DNA from: Cognatishimia activa
GTDB taxonomy: Bacteria; Pseudomonadota; Alphaproteobacteria; Rhodobacterales; Rhodobacteraceae
Length of the DNA: 64,000 nt
Direction of reading: 5' to 3'
NCBI RefSeq assembly: GCF_017798205.1
Contig: NZ_CP060010.1
Location: 1,364,001-1,428,000 of the forward strand
Translations under genes and position numbers: made by a program
The notes under the pieces: generated by a model
What the model saw: the letters and a program-made list of their open reading frames with translations, nothing else
What the model was told of the DNA's origin: nothing
The model's database searches: none
In this document: one piece after another, positions 42,731 through 51,002 of the stretch
Layout of the letters: each line of letters starts with the position of its first letter
Position numbering within the stretch: position 1 is the stretch's first letter

Positions 42731-43747
42731 CTATTCCTGCAGGATCGCGCTTTCCCATTCGCGGATGAAACTCTTGTTCTTGAACTGGTCGAGATAGACC
42801 AAAAGGCCCGGTCCCAAAGCGATCCGGTGAAGGGAGTTCTCGTTCGCCTCTGCGAGCATTTCAGATTGCAGCAGTGGTGATGTGCCTTTGGGAAAGGTCT
42901 GCCCCAAAACGAAATCCAAAAAGGTCCCGGCCAGATCGGGGTTCGCCGAGGTGGTCGGTATCAACATGGTGCGCAGCATCACGATGGAAAAATCCGACGG
43001 CAGGATGATCGTGAAAGCATCGGAATCCGCGCGTTTTTCTGCATAGCTGGCAAGGACGTTGTAGGCGATGGCGAGCTCTCCGCTGACCACAGCGTCGATC
43101 ATATTCGAGGTGCAGCAATAGAGTTTGGGGTCCAAAGCCCCCATCACTTCGGTCAGCCGCCAATAGGTATCCGAGGCGCGCGCGTCTTGGGTCGCAAACA
43201 GATATCCCGCGCCGGATTGACGGATGTCATAGGTGCCGACACGGCTTTCAAATATTTCGGGGTTTTGCCGCAGGGTGGTGATCAGATCTTGCCGGTCTTC
43301 TGGCAGGTCCAACCCTTCGAAGGCCTTATTGGAAATCACGAAAGCTGCGGGTTCTTGGGTGAAGGCAAAGACCATATCATTCCAGACGGCCCAGTCCGGA
43401 AGCCGCGCGGTCTGGTTGGTAGAGTGCACCCGCGCAAGCCCGTCATTGGCGAGTTTTGTCTGCAGGTCCATTGCGCTCGAGATCGCGAGGTCAAACGAGT
43501 GCTGCTCTTCGTACAATGCTGCCATGACATCGGTGGAACTGGCCACGGTATAATCTACGGCGACGTTTGGATTGGCCTCAAGATAGGACAGGATCATTGG
43601 CGTAAAAAAGCTGATGTCCGCCGTCGACAGGATGCGCAGAGTGCTGGACGCGTCAGGGTCGCCAAAGACCGCTTGGTCTTCGACGTCAAAGGCCGTGCCG
43701 GTGCTGCCCCAAAGGGTCAGTCCAAGGGAAAGGATAAGGTGACGCAT
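42731..43747 (-). CDS. Periplasmic binding protein paired with a two-component system
   Basis: A 338-residue solute-binding protein with a short signal peptide (about 1-19, ending GTAFD). It resembles iron/phosphoglycerate-type class 2 binding proteins: TLRILSTADISFFTPMI, VASSTDVMAALYEE and DVVVSGELAIAYNV-like. No permease is adjacent. It overlaps the end of the histidine kinase gene by 31 nt and is in the same operon, so it probably serves as a sensory subunit for the kinase (as PgtC does) rather than for uptake. Confidence 0.75.
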   Translation of the reverse strand: MRHLILSLGLTLWGSTGTAFDVEDQAVFGDPDASSTLRILSTADISFFTPMILSYLEANPNVAVDYTVASSTDVMAALYEEQHSFDLAISSAMDLQTKLANDGLARVHSTNQTARLPDWAVWNDMVFAFTQEPAAFVISNKAFEGLDLPEDRQDLITTLRQNPEIFESRVGTYDIRQSGAGYLFATQDARASDTYWRLTEVMGALDPKLYCCTSNMIDAVVSGELAIAYNVLASYAEKRADSDAFTIILPSDFSIVMLRTMLIPTTSANPDLAGTFLDFVLGQTFPKGTSPLLQSEMLAEANENSLHRIALGPGLLVYLDQFKNKSFIREWESAILQE

Positions 43748-45093
43748 GCTCCGCCTCCTGCGTTGTTAGACAGCGTGATTGACCCGCCATGCGCGCGCAT
43801 GACCTCGTCTACGATCGTTAGACCAAGCCCAGAGCCGACGACCCCCTCGGCGTTCTGGCCCCGCGCGTAGCGTTTCAACAGCGCCTCGGTGTCGCCGTCC
43901 TGAAAACCGGGGCCTGAATCCGAAATGACAATGTCGGCAAACCCGTCTTGTTTCGTCAAGGACAGCGCGACTTGGGTTTGGCCGCTGGAATACTTGATCG
44001 CATTGTCCAGTATGTTGTGGAGCGCGCTTTGCAGCAGGATTGCATCGCCTTTGATCGCGACGGGCTCCAGTTTCAAAATGGCGATTTCGATATCCTTCAG
44101 ATCGGACAACGGGCTGAGCCGCTCAACCACGTCGGTCACCAGCTCGCTCAGATCGACCGTTTCATCCGCCAGATTGTCGGTTCGGAACGTCACCATCGCA
44201 TGATCCAAAAGCTGCCCAGCCGTGCGCGAGCTCTCGTCAATCGCGCGGATCATTTCGCGGACGGACTTTCGGTTCTCTTCTTTCTCAACCCGGCGCAGGG
44301 TGATTTCGGCCTGCGTGCGCACGATGGCCAATGGAGTGCGCACACGGTGGGCTGCTTCGGCGATGAAATGCTCGGACTGCGACAGGGATTTTTGCAGCCG
44401 ACCCATCAGCGAATTCAGCGACAGCACCAGCGGCGCCATCTCGGTCGGGACAGGGGCCGCGACAGGGCGCAAGTCGGCCGGGCCGCGTCGGGATACGGAT
44501 TCCGTGAGGCGGTGCAGCGGGCGGATGGTGCTGAGCGCGATCAGCAGTGCGACAACGGCGGAAAACAGAAAAAACCCAACGCCCACCGTTAAAGCGATCT
44601 GCGATACCCGCGCGAGAGTCTGGTTGAGGCCTGTCAGAGTTTGCGCCACCGAGACCTCCAAGAAGGCCTGCTCGCCTTCGATGGAATAGCTGCGCCGGGT
44701 CGAGGCGATACGGATGTCCTGACCCAGATAGCTGGCCGACTGAAAGGTCGTGTCGCCGCCCGCGAAATCCTTGGATCGTGGCAGTTTTTCATAGCCAGAC
44801 AGGAAGTCGTCATTCAACCGGATCGCATAGAATGCACGCTCGTCGGTCACGCTGTCCAGCATGGACAGGGCAGAGTAAGGCAGGTCGATTGAAATCTCGC
44901 CTTGCTGCACCCGCGCACTGTCTAAAATGGAAATCGCCGAGGCCGCGAGGATATTGTCCTGGCTTTCCTGCGCGATCTGCGAGGCGACGGATTGCACGAC
45001 CAGATATAGCAATACCCCAATCGCGCCAGCGCTCAGCAAGAGCATAGCAACCAGACGCTGGCGTATAGAGCCTTTGATGTTAGGCCGTTTCAT
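43717..45093 (-). CDS. Sensor histidine kinase (TctE-like)
   Basis: A 458-residue inner-membrane kinase. Membrane helices about 14-36 and 160-185 flank a periplasmic sensor region of the TctE (2CSK_N) kind; then HAMP, the phospho-acceptor His in EAAHRVRTPLAIVRT, and the ATPase domain with DNAIKYS, SDSGPGF and GSGLGLTIV. It overlaps the response regulator stop by 4 nt. The divergent tctCBA transporter is the obvious target system; the tricarboxylate-type signal is inferred from that. Confidence 0.87.
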   Translation of the reverse strand: MKRPNIKGSIRQRLVAMLLLSAGAIGVLLYLVVQSVASQIAQESQDNILAASAISILDSARVQQGEISIDLPYSALSMLDSVTDERAFYAIRLNDDFLSGYEKLPRSKDFAGGDTTFQSASYLGQDIRIASTRRSYSIEGEQAFLEVSVAQTLTGLNQTLARVSQIALTVGVGFFLFSAVVALLIALSTIRPLHRLTESVSRRGPADLRPVAAPVPTEMAPLVLSLNSLMGRLQKSLSQSEHFIAEAAHRVRTPLAIVRTQAEITLRRVEKEENRKSVREMIRAIDESSRTAGQLLDHAMVTFRTDNLADETVDLSELVTDVVERLSPLSDLKDIEIAILKLEPVAIKGDAILLQSALHNILDNAIKYSSGQTQVALSLTKQDGFADIVISDSGPGFQDGDTEALLKRYARGQNAEGVVGSGLGLTIVDEVMRAHGGSITLSNNAGGGACVTLSFPLD

Positions 45094-45755
45094 TCAGTTT
45101 CCAGCTTATAGCCGAGACCGCGGACGGTGGTGATCATCACCTGCGATCCTGTGAGGTGTCTGCGAAGGCGGCCGACATAGACTTCGATGGCGTTCTCGGA
45201 GGCCTCTTCGTCATAAGAAAACAGCCGGTCCACCAGTTTGGATTTCGAGAAAATCTGGTTCGGAGCGTTAATGAAAATCTCAAACAGGCGCAGCTCTCGC
45301 GTCCTGAGTTGCGTCTCTTTGCCCGCGATTTTCAGGGTGCCGGCCAGAGAATCAAATTCCAGATTTCCCATCGCAATCACATTGCGCGCCTCGCCCCCGC
45401 GCCGTCTGAGAACTGCCCGAACGCGTGCTTCGAGCTCGGAAAAATCGATGGGTTTGACCATGTAATCATCTGCGCCCAGATCGAGCATCCCGACGCGATC
45501 CGAGACCTCGGAACGCGCTGTCAAAACGATCACTGGTGTCAAAGATTTGCCCGCACGATGATGCGTCAGAAAACTACGCCCGTCGCCGTCTGGCAGCATA
45601 ATATCCAATAAAATCAGGTCGTAATCGGTGGTCGCGGTGAACTCCATCGCCGTCTCAAGATCGCCCGCGTGATCGACCACATGGCCGTCCATGCCCAGAC
45701 GATCCAGCACCGCCTTTGCCAAGGCCTCATTGTCCTCAATCAACAGGAACCGCAT
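45090..45755 (-). CDS. OmpR-family response regulator (TctD-like)
   Basis: A 221-residue regulator: receiver with MRFLLIEDNEAL, phospho-Asp in LILLDIMLPDGDG and Lys in YMVKPID, and a winged helix ending ITTVRGLGYKLE. Start at 45755; the frame stays open 205 codons further upstream, but that part is antisense to tctC and has no family resemblance. Operon order regulator-kinase-binding protein, divergent from tctC. Confidence 0.92.
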   Translation of the reverse strand: MRFLLIEDNEALAKAVLDRLGMDGHVVDHAGDLETAMEFTATTDYDLILLDIMLPDGDGRSFLTHHRAGKSLTPVIVLTARSEVSDRVGMLDLGADDYMVKPIDFSELEARVRAVLRRRGGEARNVIAMGNLEFDSLAGTLKIAGKETQLRTRELRLFEIFINAPNQIFSKSKLVDRLFSYDEEASENAIEVYVGRLRRHLTGSQVMITTVRGLGYKLETE

Positions 45756-45782
45756 ACCCGAACTCTTCTCATTCTGACGCCT

Positions 45783-45799
45783 TGTCAGGCTTGTGTCAG
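45783..45799. promoter_or_regulatory. Direct repeat TGTCAG in the regulator/tctC spacer
   Basis: TGTCAG at 45783-45788 and 45794-45799, 11 bases apart, about one helical turn, in the 108-base divergent spacer. OmpR-type regulators usually bind such phased direct repeats; a TctD-like site is suggested. Confidence 0.3.
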
Positions 45800-45863
45800 T
45801 TTGACCTCTCACCTTTCGCGAACATGGGCGGCGGATGTCGCAAATGTCAAATGGGAGGAAATT

Positions 45864-46847
45864 ATGAGTAACTTTGGATTGGGCCGTCGCGCCTTTATCG
45901 CCGCTGTTGCGGCTCTTGGTATTGCGGGTCCGGCATCTGCAGGTGGCCATCAGGTCGTGGACAGCATCCACTTTCTGATCCCTGGCGGCGCGGGTGGCGG
46001 CTGGGACGGCACGGCGCGTGGCACCGGCGAAGCGCTGACCGGCGCGGGGATCGTGGGCTCTGCGTCTTATGAAAACATGTCTGGTGGCGGTGGTGGTAAA
46101 GCCATCGGCTATATGATCGAAAATGCAGACAGCCAGCATGGCACGTTGATGGTGAACTCCACTCCAATCGTGATCCGCTCGCTGACCGGCGTGTTCCCGC
46201 ATAACTTCCGCGATCTGACTTTGGTGGCTGGCACCATCGGCGATTATGCGGCGATTGTTGTGGATGCAAACAGCTCCATGAACAACATGGCGGATCTGGT
46301 TGCGGCCTATGACGCGGACCCAGCGGGCACTGCGATTGGCGGCGGCTCTGTTCCGGGCGGCATGGACCACCTTGTTGCAGCTATGGTGATGGAAGCCGCG
46401 GGCAAAGACGCGCTGAACGTGAAATACATTCCTTATGACGCAGGCGGTAAAGCCATGGCGGCGCTGCTGTCTGGCGAGATCAAAGCGCTCTCTACCGGTT
46501 TCTCTGAAGCGGTGGCTCTGGCACAGGCTGGCGAAGTCAAGATCATCGGCGTGACCTCGGACGAGCGTGTTGCAGCGATGGACAGCGCGATGACCATGAA
46601 AGAGCAGGGCATCGATACATCCTTCGTCAACTGGCGTGGTTTCTTCGCGGCTCCGGGTCTGCCTGCAGACAAGCTGGCAATGTATCAGGACGCGCTAAGC
46701 AAAATGTATGACACACCCGAATGGGAAGCCGTGCGTGCGCGCAATGGCTGGGTCAACATCCATAACTCTGGCGCTGATTTCCAAGCCTTCCTTGAGAACC
46801 AAGAACAGGTGATCGGCGATCTCATGAAGAAGCTGGGCTTCCTGTAA
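45864..46847 (+). CDS. tctC: TctC-type substrate-binding protein of a tripartite tricarboxylate transporter
   Basis: A 327-residue periplasmic protein with a Tat-like signal (FGLGRRAFIAAVAALGIAG, cleavage near ASA|GGHQ). TctC/Bug-family features: FLIPGGAGGGWDGTARGTG, MVNSTPIVIRSL and WRGFFAAPGLPADKLAM. It captures a tricarboxylate or similar carboxylate and delivers it to TctA/TctB. GGGAGGAA precedes the ATG; the upstream in-frame extension (from 45669) runs through the promoter region and is discounted. Two hairpins follow before tctB. Confidence 0.92.
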   Translation: MSNFGLGRRAFIAAVAALGIAGPASAGGHQVVDSIHFLIPGGAGGGWDGTARGTGEALTGAGIVGSASYENMSGGGGGKAIGYMIENADSQHGTLMVNSTPIVIRSLTGVFPHNFRDLTLVAGTIGDYAAIVVDANSSMNNMADLVAAYDADPAGTAIGGGSVPGGMDHLVAAMVMEAAGKDALNVKYIPYDAGGKAMAALLSGEIKALSTGFSEAVALAQAGEVKIIGVTSDERVAAMDSAMTMKEQGIDTSFVNWRGFFAAPGLPADKLAMYQDALSKMYDTPEWEAVRARNGWVNIHNSGADFQAFLENQEQVIGDLMKKLGFL

Positions 46848-46860
46848 GTCTGACGTGATT

Positions 46861-46910
46861 GGCGCGTGAGTGCGCGCCGCAGGATAGGCCGGGCCGAGGC
46901 TCGGCCTATC
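46861..46910 (+). promoter_or_regulatory. Two intercistronic hairpins between tctC and tctB
   Basis: GGCGCG (46861-46866) / CGCGCC (46873-46878), then GATAGGCCG (46883-46891) / CGGCCTATC (46902-46910). No T tract follows, so they probably act as mRNA stabilisers or partial attenuators that let the binding protein be made in excess over the permease. Confidence 0.5.
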
Positions 46911-46929
46911 GACCTATAAGGGGGGAAAC

Positions 46930-47412
46930 ATGGCACTTGATCGTTGGGTTGCGCTTGTTTTGTTAGGGATTTGTATGGCCTACGGCTATACGGCTTGGTT
47001 TACGATGGATGCGACATTGCCGCCGATTATGAAGCGGCTGGCGGTTTGGCCGTCCTCTTTTCCAAAAGTTTTGTCGATTGCGGGGATTGTCCTGTGCCTC
47101 ATCGTCCTGAGCGGGATTGAAAAAGGCGAGGAGAAGATCGGCGACATCGATTATCGCAGATTGCATGAATATAACCTCGGCCAGGCTATCGCGCTTCTGG
47201 CGCTGATGGTGGCCTATGCGCTTCTGCTGCGTCCGGCCGGATTTTTACTGGCAACCAGCGGGTTCCTGATCGGTGGATCGGTTCTGTTGGGCGAGCGCCG
47301 CTGGATCACGATGATCGTCGTGGCCTCGATTGCAACTCTTGGCATTTGGTATCTGGTTCAGGAAGTGCTCGGCATTTTCTTGCGTCCTCTGCCGTTCTTT
47401 TTGGGGACTTGA
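46930..47412 (+). CDS. tctB: TctB, small membrane subunit
   Basis: A 160-residue protein with four membrane helices (about 6-24, 43-60, 82-100, 118-150 as two), the usual make-up of TctB. It is the small subunit of the tripartite tricarboxylate transporter. AAGGGGGGAAAC before the start is a strong ribosome site. 3 bases before tctA. Confidence 0.88.
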   Translation: MALDRWVALVLLGICMAYGYTAWFTMDATLPPIMKRLAVWPSSFPKVLSIAGIVLCLIVLSGIEKGEEKIGDIDYRRLHEYNLGQAIALLALMVAYALLLRPAGFLLATSGFLIGGSVLLGERRWITMIVVASIATLGIWYLVQEVLGIFLRPLPFFLGT

Positions 47413-47415
47413 TCA

Positions 47416-48930
47416 ATGCTTGAAGGTATTCTCTTAGGCTTGTCGACGGCCCTGTCGATGCAAAACATTCTGATGGTGATTGGTGGCTGTCTGATCGGCA
47501 CATTCATCGGCATGTTGCCGGGGCTTGGCCCCATGTCGATCATCGCGATCATGATCCCTGTGGCGATCACAATCGGAGACCCATCTACCGCACTGATCCT
47601 TTTGGCGGGTGTCTACTATGGCGCGATCTTTGGGGGCTCGACTTCGTCGATCCTGCTGAACGCGCCGGGCGTTGCTGGCACCGTGGCGACCAGTTTCGAT
47701 GGCTATCCCATGGCGCGCAAAGGCAAAGCGGGCAAAGCGCTGACGATTGCGGCGATTGCGTCTTTCGCGGGCGGTACCATTGGCGCGATCCTCTTGATGG
47801 TTTTCGCGCCGATGCTCTCGACGGTCGCGCTCTTGTTCCACTCGGCAGAGTATTTTGCCCTGATGATCGTCGGCCTTTCAGCCATCGCAGCCTTTGCGGG
47901 CACGGGGCAGGTGTCAAAGGCTCTGTTGATGACCGTACTGGGTCTGATCATGGCCACCGTGGGCGAAACCGCGCAGTTCAACGCGCCGCGCTTCACAATG
48001 GGGTTGATGGACCTGCAATCAGGCTTTGGTTTTATCACGCTGGCCATGGCGATGTTTGCTTTGCCCGAGGCGCTTTATCTGGTGCTGAAACCCTCGCGAT
48101 CCGAGCAGGGCAGCAGTGGCGAGATCAAAGACCTGCGGATCACGCGCGATGAGGCGAAAAAGATCACGCCGGTCATTGGCCGCCAGTCGATCCAAGGTTT
48201 CTTCATTGGGGTTCTGCCCGGTGCGGGGGCGACGATTGCGTCTTTCCTCGGCTATGCGGTGGAACGCAACATCGCGCCTGCAGAGGAACAGAAAGAGTTC
48301 GGCGACGGTTCTGTCAAAGGTCTTGCCGCGCCGGAAACTGCCAACAACGCGGCTTGTACAGGGTCGTTTGTGCCCTTGCTGACACTCGGCATTCCGGGTT
48401 CGGGGACGACGGCGATTTTGCTGGGCGCTTTGATTGCGCTGAACGTCACACCGGGCCCGCGCCTGATGGTCGATGATCCTCAGATCTTCTGGTCTGTCAT
48501 CATCTCGATGTATATCGGCAACGTGGTTCTGTTGATCCTGAACCTGCCGCTGATCCCTTACATCGCCAAAATCCTGGCCGTGCCGCGGAACTTCCTGATC
48601 CCGTTTATCCTCTTCTTTACTTTGATGGGGGCCTATATCGGGCAGAACAACGCGACCGAGCTGTTGATCCTTGTGGCCTTCGGCATCTGCGCGACGATCT
48701 TCAAGTTCGCGGATTACCCGCTGGCACCGCTGCTCATTGGCTTCATTCTGGGCACCATGCTCGAGGACAACTTCGCGCGCTCGATGAACCTTTATGATGG
48801 TGCGAGCTTTGTCTGGGATCGTCCGATGACGCTGGGCCTCTTAGTGATTTCGGTTCTGCTGGTGGTCTTCCCAAGCTATCGCGCACGGCGTGCCAAAGCG
48901 CGGGCGGCTGGGATCGCTGATGGCGACTAA
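47416..48930 (+). CDS. tctA: TctA, large membrane subunit
   Basis: A 504-residue permease with about twelve helices. Family motifs are plain: GTFIGMLPGLGPMSIIAIMIP, YYGAIFGGSTSSILLNAPG and GVLPGAGATIASFLGYAVE, PLLTLGIPGSGTTAILLGA. It transports the substrate captured by TctC, driven by a cation gradient. Its end overlaps the probable CoA-transferase start by 11 nt. Confidence 0.95.
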   Translation: MLEGILLGLSTALSMQNILMVIGGCLIGTFIGMLPGLGPMSIIAIMIPVAITIGDPSTALILLAGVYYGAIFGGSTSSILLNAPGVAGTVATSFDGYPMARKGKAGKALTIAAIASFAGGTIGAILLMVFAPMLSTVALLFHSAEYFALMIVGLSAIAAFAGTGQVSKALLMTVLGLIMATVGETAQFNAPRFTMGLMDLQSGFGFITLAMAMFALPEALYLVLKPSRSEQGSSGEIKDLRITRDEAKKITPVIGRQSIQGFFIGVLPGAGATIASFLGYAVERNIAPAEEQKEFGDGSVKGLAAPETANNAACTGSFVPLLTLGIPGSGTTAILLGALIALNVTPGPRLMVDDPQIFWSVIISMYIGNVVLLILNLPLIPYIAKILAVPRNFLIPFILFFTLMGAYIGQNNATELLILVAFGICATIFKFADYPLAPLLIGFILGTMLEDNFARSMNLYDGASFVWDRPMTLGLLVISVLLVVFPSYRARRAKARAAGIADGD

Positions 48931-50107
48931 ACCTCTGAACGGTGTTCGCGTTCTAGACCTGACCAACGTCTTGGCTGGCCCCTATTGTTGCTATCAATTG
49001 GCAATGATGGGGGCCGATGTCATCAAGGTGGAACGGCCTGGATCTGGCGATCTGGCCCGTGTGCTTGGGGCCGATCCTGACCGCAACAAAGCCGGCATGG
49101 GCATCAGTTTCCTCGCGCAGAACGCGGGGAAAAGGTCTGTCACCTTGGATATGAAAACCGCGCGGGGCAAAGAGCTTTTGAAAGAGCTCGTGAAAACCGC
49201 AGATGTGCTGGTTGAGAATTTCCGTCCCGGAGTGATGGCGCGGCTTGGATTGGACTATGAGGTGCTCAAGCACGTGAACCCGCACCTGATATATTGCGCC
49301 ATATCGGGCTTTGGGCAGACCGGTCCGCGTCAGAATGATCCCGCTTATGACCAGATCGTGCAGGGCGTGTCAGGCGTGATGTCGATCACCGGCGCGCCCG
49401 ATACGGCTCCGTATCGTGTGGGTTATCCACTGGCTGACACCAACGGAGGCATGGCCGCCGCGATGTCCATCTGCGCCGCCCTCAACGCGCGTCCGAGGGG
49501 CACGTTTCTGGATGTTTCCATGACGGACTCGGTGATTTCTTCGATGGGCTGGGTCGTGTCCAATTACCTGATCGGAGGCGTGACGCCCGCCGCCCATGGA
49601 AATGAAAATACCACCTCTGCACCGTCGGGCACATTCGCGACCAAGGACCAGCCGATCAACATCGCCGCCAATCGCGATGAGCAATGGGAGGCCTTGGCCC
49701 GCCATATCGGCAAGGCGGATTTGCTGAGCCATCCGGACTATCAAACCCGCGAGGATCGTAAGCGCAATCGGCATGCGTTGCGGGCAGAGATTGAGGCTGT
49801 TCTGACGACACGTCCGTCGGGGGATTGGGTAGCAGAGCTCAACCGGCTGGGCGTCCCGACCGGTCCTGTGATGACGGTTCCGCAGGTTCTAGACGACCCG
49901 CAACTGGTGGATAGAGGCATAATCGCATCTTTGTCTCAAGGCGACGACACGATCCAAGTGACGGCGAGCCCCGTGGTTATGGATGGCACGCGGCCATCGC
50001 CAATAGACGCGCCGCCAGAACTCGGAGCGCATAATGCGGAGATATGGGCAGAGCTTGGTCTTTCGGCGGCCGAGATAGACGCGTTAACGGCGGAGGGCAT
50101 CTTGTGA
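48920..50107 (+). CDS. CaiB/BaiF (family III) CoA-transferase
   Basis: A 395-residue acyl-CoA transferase. Start at 48920 (MATKPLNGVRVLDLTNVLAGP). Motifs: GADVIKVERPGSGD, KRSVTLDMKTARGK, and the nucleophilic Asp174 in GYPLADTNGG. It moves CoA between carboxylic acids, probably from succinyl-CoA to the acid imported by tctCBA. The next gene, a citryl-CoA-lyase-like protein, overlaps it (GTGA) and would cleave the product. A separate ATG at 48890 lies inside tctA and is discounted. Confidence 0.88.
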   Translation: MATKPLNGVRVLDLTNVLAGPYCCYQLAMMGADVIKVERPGSGDLARVLGADPDRNKAGMGISFLAQNAGKRSVTLDMKTARGKELLKELVKTADVLVENFRPGVMARLGLDYEVLKHVNPHLIYCAISGFGQTGPRQNDPAYDQIVQGVSGVMSITGAPDTAPYRVGYPLADTNGGMAAAMSICAALNARPRGTFLDVSMTDSVISSMGWVVSNYLIGGVTPAAHGNENTTSAPSGTFATKDQPINIAANRDEQWEALARHIGKADLLSHPDYQTREDRKRNRHALRAEIEAVLTTRPSGDWVAELNRLGVPTGPVMTVPQVLDDPQLVDRGIIASLSQGDDTIQVTASPVVMDGTRPSPIDAPPELGAHNAEIWAELGLSAAEIDALTAEGIL

Positions 50108-50868
50108 GCGACGTTGCAGACTGGTGGCGCACCTCAATCATCGACATGGAACCCGGGCGCATCGAGCTGCGTGGCCATCCGATTGAGGAGCTGATTGGGA
50201 ACGTCAGTTTCCCCGAGATGATCTGGCTTATGGTGCGCGGCGATCGTCCGTCCGAAGGGCAAGCAAAGCTCTTTGAAGCGGCTTTGGTTTCGGCGGTGGA
50301 TCACGGCCCCCAAGCGCCGTCGATCGCCGCCGCGCGTATGGCCGTCACCTGTGGTCTGCCTCTCAACAACGCTATGGCAAGTGCCGTGAATATGTTGGGC
50401 GATGTGCACGGCGGGGCTGGAGAGCAGACGGTTGAGCTCTATCATTTTCTGGCGAGGTCTGGCGCGCCATTGCGCGATGCCTTGGATGACTGGTGCGCCG
50501 CACGCGGTAAGATCGTCCCGGGATTTGGACACCGCTTCCACACGCCAACAGACCCTCGCGCGCCTCGGCTTTTGAAGTTGGTGCAGGACAGCGTTGAGGC
50601 AGGTGTTTGCGACGGTGCTTTCGCTGAAATTGCGATCCAGGTGGAACAGGAGTTGTTGAAGCGCGCCGGCAAACCCATTCCGATGAACATCGACGGCGCC
50701 ACAGCGGTGATCTATGCGGAACTCGGCTTTGCGCCGCCTCTGGCGCGTGGCTTGTTTTGCTTGTCCCGCTCGGTGGGGATCCTCGCCCATGCTTGGGAGC
50801 AAACCCAACAAGGCGGTCGCAACAAGGGTCCAACCCCACCAAGCTATCGTTGGACTTTTGACGGCTAA
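50104..50868 (+). CDS. Citrate synthase-fold citryl-CoA lyase-like enzyme
   Basis: A 254-residue, shortened member of the citrate synthase superfamily with the catalytic set visible: His102 (VHGGAGEQ), His143 (GFGHRFH) and Asp198 (MNIDGAT). Length fits citryl-CoA lyases rather than full synthases (about 430). GTG start overlapping the CoA-transferase stop. Taken with the preceding genes it would split a citryl-CoA-like thioester into acetyl-CoA (or an analogue) and an oxo acid; the exact substrate is inferred. Confidence 0.75.
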   Translation: MSDVADWWRTSIIDMEPGRIELRGHPIEELIGNVSFPEMIWLMVRGDRPSEGQAKLFEAALVSAVDHGPQAPSIAAARMAVTCGLPLNNAMASAVNMLGDVHGGAGEQTVELYHFLARSGAPLRDALDDWCAARGKIVPGFGHRFHTPTDPRAPRLLKLVQDSVEAGVCDGAFAEIAIQVEQELLKRAGKPIPMNIDGATAVIYAELGFAPPLARGLFCLSRSVGILAHAWEQTQQGGRNKGPTPPSYRWTFDG

Positions 50869-50913
50869 ATCACCCGATCAGACACCCTGTGGATTCGCCT
50901 AAATTTTCAGCAT

Positions 50914-50927
50914 GTTTACGCGTAAAC
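50914..50927. promoter_or_regulatory. Perfect 14-base palindrome upstream of the ATP-grasp operon
   Basis: GTTTACGCGTAAAC, 75 bases before the ATP-grasp start, in a 134-base AT-rich spacer. It has the look of a dimer-binding operator; no protein is assigned. Confidence 0.4.
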
Positions 50928-51002
50928 CCCTAAAACACGAACCTATTTCAGCCCCTAAAATTATCTGCTTGCGCTCAGGTTTCTTTATGCGAACGTAATT
51001 TT

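Noticed and set aside
45756-46370. 205-codon upstream extension of the TctD-like regulator
   Set aside because: The extension is antisense to tctC, has no family similarity, and the receiver domain begins normally at 45755.
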